This document shows positions 38,401 through 47,246 of a stretch of DNA of 64,000 bases, piece after piece. The stretch is from the NCBI RefSeq assembly GCF_007992195.1, contig NZ_BJZU01000004.1, positions 161,326-225,325 of the forward strand, in the 5' to 3' direction. The DNA is from Methylobacterium oxalidis (GTDB taxonomy: Bacteria > Pseudomonadota > Alphaproteobacteria > Rhizobiales > Beijerinckiaceae). The notes beneath the pieces are model-generated. The model did no database searches. It worked only from the letters and a program-made list of their open reading frames with translations, and was not told the origin of the DNA. Each line of letters starts with the position of its first letter. Positions within the stretch are counted from its first letter, which is position 1. The translations under genes and the position numbers were made by a program.

Positions 38401-39231
38401 ATGGCCGACGATCCGAGGCGCTCCGGCGAGGCCGACATGCCGGGCCTCGACCACCTCTACGACCTCGCCGCCTGCCTGCGATTCTACTCGCGCCTGCCCG
38501 TGCCGCGCCTGCCCGGCGAGCCCGACCCGCACCTGCCGCCCGATTTCCGGACCGTGCCGCGGATGCTGCCACTGGCCGGCCTCGTCCTGGCCCTACCGGC
38601 CGCCCTGGTCCTCCTGGCGGGCCGCGGCCTCGGCCTGGGGCCCTTCCTCGCCGCGACGCTCGCGGTCGCCACTCTCGTGCTCGTGACGGGCGCGCTCCAC
38701 GAAGACGGGCTGGCCGACGTCGCGGACGGGTTCGGCGGCGGGGCGGACCCGGCCCGGCGCCTCGAGATCATGCGCGACAGCCGCATCGGCGCCTACGGGG
38801 GCGCGGCCCTCGTCCTCGCCCTCGCCCTCCGGATCGGGGCGCTGGCGACGCTCCTCGACCGGACTGGCGCCGCAGCGGCCGTCGCGCTGATCCTCGCGGC
38901 CAGCCTCTCGCGCACCGCGGCGCTCACCCCCATGGTGCTGCTTCCGCCGGCCCGGCCGGGCGGGGCCTCCGCCTCGGTCGGCCGCCCGAGCAAGTCGGCG
39001 ACGGGGCTGGCCGGGTTGCTCGCCCTCGTCCTGGTTCTGCTGTCGCTCCCTTTCGGCCTGCCCTTCGGCGGCCTCGTGCTGATGCCGGTCCTGGCCGTCG
39101 CGGCGAGCCTCGCGGTGACCGCGCTCGCGCGCGCCCGGATCGGCGGCCAGACCGGCGACGTGATCGGCGCCTGCCAGCAGACCGCCGAGATCGGCGCGCT
39201 CCTCGGCCTGATCGTGGCCGTCCCGATGTAG
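38401..39231 (+). CDS. cobS: Adenosylcobinamide-GDP ribazoletransferase
   Basis: A 276-residue polytopic membrane protein (CobS/CobV) joining adenosylcobinamide-GDP to alpha-ribazole. The conserved active-site loop GALHEDGLADVADGFGGG (about residues 98-115) and RLEIMRDSRIGAYGG (about 121-135) are intact. Six to seven hydrophobic helices. Start ATG 38401. There is no room for a cobalamin riboswitch in the 96-base spacer shared with cobT. Confidence 0.94.
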   Translation: MADDPRRSGEADMPGLDHLYDLAACLRFYSRLPVPRLPGEPDPHLPPDFRTVPRMLPLAGLVLALPAALVLLAGRGLGLGPFLAATLAVATLVLVTGALHEDGLADVADGFGGGADPARRLEIMRDSRIGAYGGAALVLALALRIGALATLLDRTGAAAAVALILAASLSRTAALTPMVLLPPARPGGASASVGRPSKSATGLAGLLALVLVLLSLPFGLPFGGLVLMPVLAVAASLAVTALARARIGGQTGDVIGACQQTAEIGALLGLIVAVPM

Positions 39232-39277
39232 CGCGGGGCTTGATCGCCCGGCGCGCCCGCGGGCATGGATTCAAGCC

Positions 39278-39496
39278 ATGAACCAGCCGAGCCGCCCCAC
39301 GCCCTCCTCGCCCTGCATCAGGGTCTGCATCCTCGACGAGAGCACCGGCCTCTGCGAGGGCTGCGGGCGCACCCGCGACGAGATCGCCCGGTGGGGTTCG
39401 CTCAGCGAGGCGCAGCGCCGCGCCATCATGGCCGGCCTCGAAGCGCGGCTGCGGGATGCTTATCTCAAGCCCGCGGAGGTACGCGCATCCCCATGA
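39278..39496 (+). CDS. DUF1289 family protein
   Basis: A 72-residue protein with the four Cys of DUF1289: PCIRVCILDESTGLCEGCGRT (split Cys at about 13, 17, 26 and 29), probably binding zinc or an Fe-S cluster, then the conserved W-LSEAQRRAIM helix. Function unknown. Its stop overlaps the protease start (ATGA), so the two are translationally coupled. Confidence 0.9.
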   Translation: MNQPSRPTPSSPCIRVCILDESTGLCEGCGRTRDEIARWGSLSEAQRRAIMAGLEARLRDAYLKPAEVRASP

Positions 39497-40182
39497 TCTA
39501 TCTCGGGCTCATCGCTCTCGGTCTCGTCCTCGTCGTCCTCGTCGCCACGGATGGCGGCCCGATCGCCGGCGTGATCGAGCCCGACCAGCTCGCCGGCCTG
39601 ACCTGGGGCGTGGCCATCCTGGGCCTCGTGATGGCCGGCTTCTGGCACCAGTTCCGGGACCGGATGGGCACCAACCTGCGCTATCTGCTGATCTGGGGCC
39701 TCCTCGGCCTCGCCTGCATCGTCGGCTACTCCTACCGCGACACCGCGCAGGAGGTGGGGGCCCGGGTGATGGGCGAGCTCAACCCCGGCAGCGCCACGGT
39801 CGGCCCGGGCGGCACCGTCACCATCACCCGCCGGGCGGACGGGCCCTTCGCGGTCAAGGCCGAGGTCAACGGCAGCACCCAGAGCTTCCTGTTCGACACC
39901 GGCGCGAGCGCGGTGGTGCTGACGGCCGAGAACGCGGCCGCGCTGGGCATCCGCCCGGGCGAGGACGCCTTCACGACGCGGGTCGCGACGGCGAACGGCG
40001 TCACCTTCGCGGCGCCCATTCTCCTCGACAGCCTGCGCATCGGGCCGATCATCGAGCGGCGCGTCGCCGCCATGGTGAGCCGGCCCGGCGTCCTGTCCGG
40101 CAACCTGCTCGGCCAGAGCTTCCTGAACCGCCTGCCCTCCTACGAGGTCCGCGGCGACCGGCTGATCCTGAAGGGCAAGTGA
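39493..40182 (+). CDS. Retropepsin-like (TIGR02281, clan AA) aspartic protease
   Basis: A 229-residue membrane-anchored protein. Three hydrophobic segments (about residues 2-20, 37-52 and 62-82) precede a soluble domain with SFLFDTGASAVVLT (Asp-Thr-Gly, about 135-148) and the family end NLLGQSFLNRLPSYEVRGDRLIL. Such single-DTG proteases dimerise; this clan AA family is widespread in alphaproteobacteria with unknown substrate. ATG 39493 overlaps the DUF1289 stop. Confidence 0.9.
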   Translation: MIYLGLIALGLVLVVLVATDGGPIAGVIEPDQLAGLTWGVAILGLVMAGFWHQFRDRMGTNLRYLLIWGLLGLACIVGYSYRDTAQEVGARVMGELNPGSATVGPGGTVTITRRADGPFAVKAEVNGSTQSFLFDTGASAVVLTAENAAALGIRPGEDAFTTRVATANGVTFAAPILLDSLRIGPIIERRVAAMVSRPGVLSGNLLGQSFLNRLPSYEVRGDRLILKGK

Positions 40183-40203
40183 GCGGGCCGCCGCGCGACG
40201 GGA

Positions 40204-41217
<1,014 letters not shown>

Positions 41218-41259
41218 TTGCTGCTCGATCCTTGCTGTACCGTTTCCGCCGCTTTCGTA

Positions 41260-41292
41260 GCCGGGAGGTACAGCAACGCTGTACCTCCCGGC
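41260..41292. repeat. Perfect 15-bp inverted repeat beside dusA
   Basis: GCCGGGAGGTACAGC, a three-base loop AAC and GCTGTACCTCCCGGC. Further partial copies of GCTGTACC/GTACCTGCTG flank it at 41233 and 41299. It lies between dusA and the integrase relic, where an attachment site or integrase arm sites are expected. Confidence 0.6.
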
Positions 41293-41319
41293 TCCATGCC
41301 GTACCTGCTGGAGGCAGGC

Positions 41320-41802
41320 ATGGGCACGATTCAGGAACGCAAGCGGAAGGACGGGTCGACCGGTTACCATGCACAGGTGGTGGTGAAAAAGGCGGGCGCC
41401 ACTCACCGCGAGACTCGAACCTTCGATCGCCGCCCGGCCGCCCGCGCCTGGTTTGAGACGCGATAGCAGGAGCTCGCGCTACCGGGCGCTCTTGCCGCCG
41501 CTAAGATCGACGATCCCACGTTGGGAGTTTTCGACCGTGATGTCCGCGATGCACGCCGAGCGCTCGGACGCACGAAGGCGCAGGTGCTGAAAGCGATCAA
41601 GGGCTACGGCATCGCGGGGAAGCCCTGCTCTGCGATCACCAGCGCCGAAGTGGTAGCCTTCGTCTCCGAACTCTCGGCTGGCCGGGAGCCTCAAACCGTC
41701 AGCAACGACCCTGCTCACCTCGGCTCAGTGTTCGCCATCGCCTGGCCGGCCTGGGGCTACCCGCTCGCCTCCGTCGCCATGGACGACGCGCGGGAGGCAG
41801 CC
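41320..41802 (+). pseudogene. Tyrosine recombinase/integrase relic
   Basis: The conceptual product begins MGTIQERKRKDGSTGYHAQV and continues ETRTFDRRPAARAWFETR, the arm-binding N-terminus of phage-type integrases, then hits an in-frame TAG at 41464-41466. After the stop the same frame resumes with a core-binding domain (LGRTKAQVLKAIKGYGIAG, then AGREPQTVSNDPAHLGSVFA and AWPAWGYPL). It ends at the 3' end of the hybrid kinase. The catalytic Arg/His/Arg/Tyr domain is missing, so it cannot be active. Its position against the 5' end of dusA matches dusA-targeting integrases of prophages and genomic islands. Confidence 0.8.
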
Positions 41803-44800
41803 TCAAGGAGCCGCGATCAGATCCTTGATGCGCGAGGCGAGCGCCTCCATCACGAAGGGCTTGGTGAGGACGGCCATGCCGGGTTCCAGGTGCCCGTTGC
41901 CGACCGCCGCGTTCTCCGCGTAGCCGGTGATGAACAGGACCTTGAGGCCGACCCGGGCTATCCGCCCCGCGTCGGCCATCTGCCGGCCGTTCATGCCACC
42001 CGGCAACCCGACATCGGTGACCAGCAGGTCGACGCGCACGTCCGACTGCAGCACCTTCAGGCCGGCGACGCTGTCGGCCGCCTCGATGGCGGTGTAGCCC
42101 AGGTCCTCCAGAACCTCGGTGACAAGCATGCGCACCGTCGGCTCGTCGTCGACGATCAGCACCGTCTGGCCCTGCTCGGCCCGGGGGGCGCCGGCGAGGT
42201 CGGGCAATGCCTCGTCGCCCTCGGCCTCACCGTAGTGGCGGGGTAGGTAGATGCACATCGTGGTGCCCTGGCCAACCTCCGAGTAGATGCGCACTTGGCC
42301 GCCGGACTGCCGGGCGAAGCCGTAGATCATCGAGAGGCCGAGCCCGGTGCCCTGGCCGAGGGGCTTGGTCGTGAAGAACGGATCGAACGCCTTGGCGATG
42401 ACGTCGGGCGTCATGCCGGTCCCGGTGTCGGTGACGCACAGCGACAGGTACTGACCCGGCGGCAGGTCCCGCTCCCGGGCGGCACGTTCGTCGAGCCACT
42501 TGTTCGCGGTCTCGATGGTGATCCTCCCGCCGTCCGGCATCGCGTCGCGGGCGTTGATGCACAGGTTGAGCAACGCGTTCTCAAGCTGCGGCGGGTCGAC
42601 CAGCGCGAGCCAGAGCCCGGCCGCCCCGACCACCTCGATGTGCACGGAGGGACCCACGGTGCGCCGGATCAGGTCCTCCATGCCATGGACGAGGGCGTTC
42701 ACGTTCGTCGGCTTCGGATCCAGCGTCTGTCGGCGCGAGAAGGCGAGCAACCGGTGCGTCAAGGCGGCCGCCCGCCTCGACGCGCCCTGGGCGGCGTTGA
42801 TGTAGCGGTCGAGGTCGGTCATCCGGCCCTGGCTCATGCGGGTCTGCAGGAGCTCCAGGCTGCCCGCGATGCCGGTGAGCAGGTTGTTGAAGTCGTGCGC
42901 GATGCCGCCGGTGAGCTGCCCGACCGCCTCCATCTTCTGCGACTGCCGGAGCGCCTCCTCGGTCCTCGCAAGCGCCTCAGCGGCCTCCTTCTCGACCTGC
43001 ACGTCGCGCCCGACCGCGTGGATGAAGCTCTCGTCCGGCACCGCCGTCCAGGATAGCCAGCGGTAGCTGCCATCCCTGTGCCGGTAGCGGTTCTCGAAGC
43101 GCGGGATGACGGAGCCGGCCGACAGGTCGCCGGCCGTCGCTGCGGTGCTGGCCGCGTCGTCAGGGTGCACCAAGTCCATGAACGAGCGCCCGATCAACTC
43201 GGCCTCGCTCCAGCCGAACAGGGTGGTCCAGGCCGGGTTGACGGCCACGATGGCGCCGTCGAACCGCGCCACGAGCATCACGTCGGTCGACAGCCGCCAC
43301 ATCCGGTCGCGGTCGCGCGTGCGCTCCTCAACCTGCTGCTCCAGGCTGCCAGCAAGGCGTGCCAGTTCCGCGACCGCCCGCTTCTGGTCGTCGATGTCGG
43401 TGTTGGTGCCGACCCAGCGCGCGACCCGGCCGGCAGCGTCGCGCACTGGCTCGCCCCGGACCAAGAACCAGCGGTAGACCCCGTCGGCGCGGCGCACCCG
43501 GTACTCGGTCTCGTACACGACCTCGGTCGCGCGGGCGTGGGCCCAGGCGGCCGCGGCGGGTGGGACGTCCTCCGCGTGGACGATTCCGGCCCAGGCCTCC
43601 GGGCCGAGCATGCTGCCCCTGGGCTCGCCGCAATAGGCGTAGAACTGGTCGTTGAACCAGTAGAGGGAGCCGTCCGGGCGCGCGGCCCAGACCTGGTTGG
43701 GGATGGCCTGGGCGAAGACCCGGAACTGCTCCTCGCTCTCGCGTCGGCTCGCCTCGGCGCGGAACCGCTCGATGGCGGCCCGGGTGCGCTCGGCGATGTC
43801 GTGGATGAAGGCGAGCTTGTCGGTGCGCCAGTCGCGCACTTGCCGGTCGTGCAGGAAGAACACCGCCACGATCCGGCCCTGCTCCATAACCGGCACGTTG
43901 ATCAGGGCGCGGACGCCAATGGCGAGGAGGGGGGCCGGGTTGCCTGCCGTCCGCGGGTCCGTCGTCACGTCCGGGATGACGATCTCGCGCCCCTCCTCCA
44001 GGCTGGCCTGGACCTCGCCGTAGTCGGCAAAGCGATGGCGGCCCGCGATGCTGGCGACGCCGGGTGCGGTCCAATCCCGCTCGATCTCGATATGCTCCAG
44101 CCTCGCGTCGACGGTGCCGTAGCCGGCGCGATCCAAGCCAAGGGTGCGCGCCATGATCTCCGCTCCAACGGCGGCCATCTCCGCTGTGTCGCGGCAGGCC
44201 TGGAGGCGGTCGCCGAACGCGATCAGCGCGTCCCGGAAGGATTCCTGCCGCCGACGCTCCGTAAGGTCGCGCGTGACGGTGCCGAAGCCGGAGACCGCAC
44301 CGTGCGCGTCGCGGACCGGGAAGATGGTGTGGTGGACGGGGACCGCGGCGCCGGTGGAAAAATTGCGGAACGCGAGGTCGCCCTCCCAGAAGCCGCTTTC
44401 GCGCGCCGCCGGAAGGGCCTCACCCAGCACCGCCGACCTGTCGCCGGGCTCGAAATAGTCCACCAGGTCGTAGCTGCGGGCCTCCTCCAAGCTTGCCAGA
44501 CCCACGAGCCTGCGGCCGGCCTCGTTGAGGAACTCGGCCCTCCCATCGACGCCCGCGATGCCGATGAAATCGCTCGACTGCTCGACCAGCGCGGCCAGGC
44601 GGCGCGCCTGCGCCTCGGCGGCCCTGGCCTCGGTGATGTCGCGAACCGTGCCGACGAAACGGACGGGCCTCCCGTCCCGGAAGACGGTGTTGCCCTTGGC
44701 GCCGAGCACGCGCTCGACGCCGTCGCGCCGGCCGACGACGCGGTAATCGATGTCGAAGCCTTCGGGCGAACCGATGGCCGCCTGGACGGTTCGGTCGGCC

Positions 44801-45831
44801 CGCGCGCGGTCATCCGGGTGAACGCCGGGCAGGAAGGCGCCCTCGTACGAGACCGGATCGTCCTCCGAGAGCCCGAACAGGGCGCGGGTGCGCGCGTCCC
44901 AGGTCAGCTCACCGGTCACGAGGTCATAGTCGTAGATGCCGGTGCCGGCCCCCTCCAGCGCCAGCCTGAGGCGGTCCTCGGCTGCCTGCAGGTCGGCTTG
45001 CGCCTGCTGCCGCTCGGCGATGTCGGTGACCATGACGAAGAAGCCGTCGACGGTCCCCGACCGGGTCCGCCGTGGGATGTAGCGGATCTCCGCCTCCCGG
45101 GTGGTGCCGCCCCGGTACGGCATGAACGCGTCGAAGGCGACCTCCTCGCCGGCCAGGGCCCGCGCCATGTAGGGGAGCCGGGCCGCGTAGATCTCCTCGC
45201 CGACGACTTCCCGCACCTTCCGGTCGAGGATCTCGCTCGCGGGCCGGTCAAACCACGTCTCGTAGTGCCGGTTCGCGAAGCGGTAGACGTGATCCGGGTC
45301 GATGAAGGAGATCAGCACCGGCAGCGCGTCGGTGACGACCTGCAACTCGTCCCTCACACGGCGGTTCTCGCCCTCCCGCGCCGTGGCCTCGGTTCGGTCG
45401 CGCAAGATCTTGAGGAAGCCGAGGTCGGCGCCCTCGGGGGAGAGCAAGGGCATCATCTCGCCGCTGGCCCAGAAGCGGGAGCCGTCCTTGCGCAGGTGCC
45501 AGCGTTCGTCGGCGGAGCGCCCGGTTTCGACTGCGCACCTCATCTCCGTCGCGGGCCGGTCCGCCGCCCGCTCCTCGGGGGTGAAGAAGGTCGCGGCGGA
45601 CTGCCCGAGCATCTCCTCGGCCGACCAGCCCATGATGCGCTCGGCGCCCGGGTTCCAGGCGGTGACCCGTCCCTCGTGATCGGTCGTGATGATGGCGAAG
45701 TCGACGGCGCTGTCGAAAATCGCCCGGTAGGGAGCCGCCTGAGGCGAGGAGCGGTCGCCTCGCAGGCGCGCCAGCTCCTCCTCCAGCTCGCGCTCGCGCC
45801 GCCGGAGTCGCTCGACCTCCGCCTCGCTCAC
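41803..45831 (-). CDS. Soluble multi-PAS/GAF hybrid histidine kinase
   Basis: A 1342-residue cytosolic hybrid kinase with no membrane segment. Order (approximate): coiled coil 1-30; PAS 35-155, 165-280, 285-405 and 410-530; GAF 537-690; PAS 703-820 and 840-945; HisKA about 975 (GQLTGGIAHDFNNLL); HATPase 1070-1190 (GTGLGLSMIYGFAR); receiver 1220-1340 with phospho-Asp in LLVTDVGLPGG (about 1273). I use GTG 45831 (VSEAEVERLRRRERE); the frame is open to 45975 but the extra residues are low-complexity Pro/Arg. Its 3' end truncates the integrase relic. Several PAS domains could bind heme, flavin or small ligands; none is diagnostic. Confidence 0.9.
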   Translation of the reverse strand: MSEAEVERLRRRERELEEELARLRGDRSSPQAAPYRAIFDSAVDFAIITTDHEGRVTAWNPGAERIMGWSAEEMLGQSAATFFTPEERAADRPATEMRCAVETGRSADERWHLRKDGSRFWASGEMMPLLSPEGADLGFLKILRDRTEATAREGENRRVRDELQVVTDALPVLISFIDPDHVYRFANRHYETWFDRPASEILDRKVREVVGEEIYAARLPYMARALAGEEVAFDAFMPYRGGTTREAEIRYIPRRTRSGTVDGFFVMVTDIAERQQAQADLQAAEDRLRLALEGAGTGIYDYDLVTGELTWDARTRALFGLSEDDPVSYEGAFLPGVHPDDRARADRTVQAAIGSPEGFDIDYRVVGRRDGVERVLGAKGNTVFRDGRPVRFVGTVRDITEARAAEAQARRLAALVEQSSDFIGIAGVDGRAEFLNEAGRRLVGLASLEEARSYDLVDYFEPGDRSAVLGEALPAARESGFWEGDLAFRNFSTGAAVPVHHTIFPVRDAHGAVSGFGTVTRDLTERRRQESFRDALIAFGDRLQACRDTAEMAAVGAEIMARTLGLDRAGYGTVDARLEHIEIERDWTAPGVASIAGRHRFADYGEVQASLEEGREIVIPDVTTDPRTAGNPAPLLAIGVRALINVPVMEQGRIVAVFFLHDRQVRDWRTDKLAFIHDIAERTRAAIERFRAEASRRESEEQFRVFAQAIPNQVWAARPDGSLYWFNDQFYAYCGEPRGSMLGPEAWAGIVHAEDVPPAAAAWAHARATEVVYETEYRVRRADGVYRWFLVRGEPVRDAAGRVARWVGTNTDIDDQKRAVAELARLAGSLEQQVEERTRDRDRMWRLSTDVMLVARFDGAIVAVNPAWTTLFGWSEAELIGRSFMDLVHPDDAASTAATAGDLSAGSVIPRFENRYRHRDGSYRWLSWTAVPDESFIHAVGRDVQVEKEAAEALARTEEALRQSQKMEAVGQLTGGIAHDFNNLLTGIAGSLELLQTRMSQGRMTDLDRYINAAQGASRRAAALTHRLLAFSRRQTLDPKPTNVNALVHGMEDLIRRTVGPSVHIEVVGAAGLWLALVDPPQLENALLNLCINARDAMPDGGRITIETANKWLDERAARERDLPPGQYLSLCVTDTGTGMTPDVIAKAFDPFFTTKPLGQGTGLGLSMIYGFARQSGGQVRIYSEVGQGTTMCIYLPRHYGEAEGDEALPDLAGAPRAEQGQTVLIVDDEPTVRMLVTEVLEDLGYTAIEAADSVAGLKVLQSDVRVDLLVTDVGLPGGMNGRQMADAGRIARVGLKVLFITGYAENAAVGNGHLEPGMAVLTKPFVMEALASRIKDLIAAP

Positions 45832-46146
45832 GGACGTGCCTTTCCGACGCGGGAGCGAGTGACCGGGCGAGCCCGCTTCCGGAAGGAGGCGGACCCTGAC
45901 GTGCGGCCAGCGGGGATGGCGAACGTGGACGTGGACAAGACGAGGAACCGGCCGGATCGGCAGAGGGGAAGCCACCGCGTAGGTGAGACGAGCGGCGCTC
46001 GGCAGTAGCGGGGGCGTACGTCGCGTTCACCTGTCATGCAATCGCGCCAGGAGAATGGCTGCGCGTCGCAACCGTCAGGGCGTTGCAGCGTGACAGGGGT
46101 GGGGCCGAACGTGAGAACGCGGGATGCCAGCGTCATTCAGCCTTGC

Positions 46147-46206
46147 ATGATCGCGCCGGACCGGATCGGCCGGATCTTCGAGCCGTTTTCCACCACCAGG
46201 GAAGCC
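46147..46206 (+). pseudogene. Remnant of a histidine-kinase ATPase domain
   Basis: In one plus-strand frame the bases read MIAPDRIGRIFEPFSTTREA. IGRIFEPFSTT is the F-box (usually IFEPFFTTK) of HATPase domains. No kinase sequence continues on either side. It is not the neighbouring hybrid kinase's own F-box, which is on the other strand and intact, so it is probably scrap of another kinase. Confidence 0.5.
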
Positions 46207-46283
46207 TGTCGAAACGAGCATCATAATGCAAAAATGTTGGGTCTCGTCCCTATAGCGCCGCTACCCATGCGTTGTTCGCATGA

Positions 46284-46309
46284 CTGGCATCTGGCATCTG
46301 GTATGCCAG
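46284..46309 (+). promoter_or_regulatory. CTGGCAT tandem repeat and dyad upstream of the first small membrane protein
   Basis: CTGGCAT occurs twice in tandem (46284-46297), then CTGGT and ATGCCAG (46303-46309), making a 7-bp dyad. A closely similar CTGGCATGCCA lies 80 bases before the paralogous gene at 49490. Confidence 0.4.
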
Positions 46310-46367
46310 AGAGGGTCGTTCAATGGCATAAGCGCTCCACCGCAAATAACCGCACGGGACGCCCACC

Positions 46368-46583
46368 ATGATCTCTCTGCTCCTCACCGCCGCCGTCGCC
46401 GCTGGTGCCGCCAACGTCGCGCTGGTCGCATTCCTGGCCGACCGCCTGAGCCCGAAGGCTGGCACTGTTGCTGCTGGTGAGTTCGTCGCCGTCGCCGGGA
46501 CCGCCTCTGCTTCCGGCAAGGTCAGCCGCGTCAAGGCGGGCAACGAGAACGTTCCGGCCGTGGCTGGCAAGCTCGCCGCCTAG
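46368..46583 (+). CDS. Small membrane protein with AGNEN motif (copy A)
   Basis: A 71-residue protein: one N-terminal hydrophobic helix (ISLLLTAAVAAGAANVALVAFLA), then a short polar, Ala/Val-rich tail with KAGNENVPAVAG. The copy B at 49490 shares the (I/T)SLLL start, the single helix and the AGNEN(V/I) tail near the C-terminus. ATG 46368 lacks a strong SD. A good intrinsic terminator follows 37 bases after the stop. Function unknown. Confidence 0.6.
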   Translation: MISLLLTAAVAAGAANVALVAFLADRLSPKAGTVAAGEFVAVAGTASASGKVSRVKAGNENVPAVAGKLAA

Positions 46584-46620
46584 GCAAACTCCTGCTCAGC
46601 ACTGACGCTGCAAGCTGATG

Positions 46621-46650
46621 AGCCCCGCCAGGTCCTGGCGGGGCTGTTTC
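46621..46650 (+). terminator. Intrinsic terminator of small membrane protein A
   Basis: AGCCCCGCCAG, loop GTC and CTGGCGGGGCT form an 11-bp stem, followed by GTTTC. It separates the small membrane protein gene from the EcfG promoter that starts 29 bases later. Confidence 0.8.
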
Positions 46651-46678
46651 GTGCCTGCCGGATGCCGGGGAGCTGCGC

Positions 46679-46703
46679 GGAACGGGTGATCCGCAGCGTC
46701 GTT
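46679..46703 (+). promoter_or_regulatory. Sigma-EcfG promoter of a non-coding transcript
   Basis: GGAAC (46679-46683), 16 bases, CGTT (46700-46703): a perfect match to the general-stress EcfG consensus, on the plus strand, with no ORF downstream. Start of transcription is expected at about 46710-46712. Confidence 0.7.
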
Positions 46704-46709
46704 GACCTG

Positions 46710-46798
46710 ATGCACGGCCTTCTTCCATTCCCCCGAGCGGCCGTGTTTTTGGTCCCCATAGATGACCTTCAGCCCCGGCCCCGCCGGGGTTTTTCTTT
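46710..46798 (+). ncRNA. Candidate general-stress small RNA, GsrN-like
   Basis: About 89 nt. The 5' part is a hairpin: CACGGCC (46713-46719), a 19-base loop with TTCTTCCATTCCCCC, and GGCCGTG (46739-46745), followed by TTTTT. Then a 22-base linker and a terminator: CCCCGGC, loop CCC, GCCGGGG (46773-46789) and TTTTTCTTT. A perfect EcfG promoter sits directly upstream. An EcfG promoter, an exposed C-rich loop in a 5' hairpin and a 3' intrinsic terminator are the defining features of GsrN, the sigma-T-dependent stress sRNA of Caulobacter. The C-rich loop could pair with purine-rich ribosome-binding sites. A shorter product ending at 46750 is possible. Confidence 0.6.
46773..46798 (+). terminator. 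Intrinsic terminator of the small RNA
   Basis: A 7-bp all-GC stem CCCCGGC/GCCGGGG with a three-base loop, followed by TTTTTCTTT, the longest U-tract I found in the window. Confidence 0.85.
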
Positions 46799-46924
46799 GT
46801 GCGAGGCGAGCGGAAATCTCGCGCGAGCCTGCGAAGAGAGCTTACGTATCTACTCCAGACATTGGGGTGGATTGGTCCGCGCTCGGAGGAGGGATCGGAG
46901 ACGGCGCCCCTCGCCGGCTGGATG

Positions 46925-47224
46925 TCATGGAGGCCTCGCCTGTCCGGTACCTCGAGATCGCGGGAAGGTGGCCAGGGCCTGCAGGATGAGTTGCCGGTGC
47001 CGCTGGCCCTCCTCGAGCGTGCGCTGCATCGTCGCCAGCAGGGCCTCGGCGAGCGTGGTGTCATAGCTCTTCGCCTGCAGGTCCTCGATGAGGATCATCT
47101 GATCGAGCATACGCCGCCTCCAAACGGCCAGATGCCGATCGGCTTGGGCGAGATGATCAAGCTCCTGCGTCAACCAAGCGAGATCGTCTTGCTCGCGGTC
47201 CAGATCGGGTATCGGGTCGGGCAT
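46925..47224 (-). CDS. Small helical hypothetical protein
   Basis: A 99-residue, hydrophilic, almost wholly alpha-helical protein: DLDREQDDLAWLTQELDHLAQADRHLAVWRRRML (split) and a second long helix ending LQALATFPRS. It is probably a coiled-coil dimer. ATG 47224 follows the restored end of the frameshifted Crp/Fnr gene by 22 bases on the same strand, so both may share a transcript. Family not characterised. Confidence 0.65.
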   Translation of the reverse strand: MPDPIPDLDREQDDLAWLTQELDHLAQADRHLAVWRRRMLDQMILIEDLQAKSYDTTLAEALLATMQRTLEEGQRHRQLILQALATFPRSRGTGQARPP

Positions 47225-47246
47225 CGCGCACCTGCCCTTCAGATCG

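Larger units (their letters stand above)
45832..46367. other. Intergenic stretch, 536 bases, with a gene fragment and a dyad
   Basis: No complete gene. It falls in GC after 46010 and contains the histidine-kinase remnant at 46147-46206 and the repeat/dyad at 46284-46309. It must also hold promoters for the hybrid kinase and the small membrane protein. Confidence 0.5.

Noticed and set aside
41405..41430. tRNA T-arm-like GGTTCGAGTC on the minus strand
   Set aside because: No acceptor stem, D-arm or anticodon arm at the right distances. The bases code the arm-binding part of the integrase relic.
43078..46008. Plus-strand open frame of 976 codons
   Set aside because: It is the exact antisense of the multi-PAS kinase. 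Its composition is typical of high-GC shadow frames and it contains no domain.
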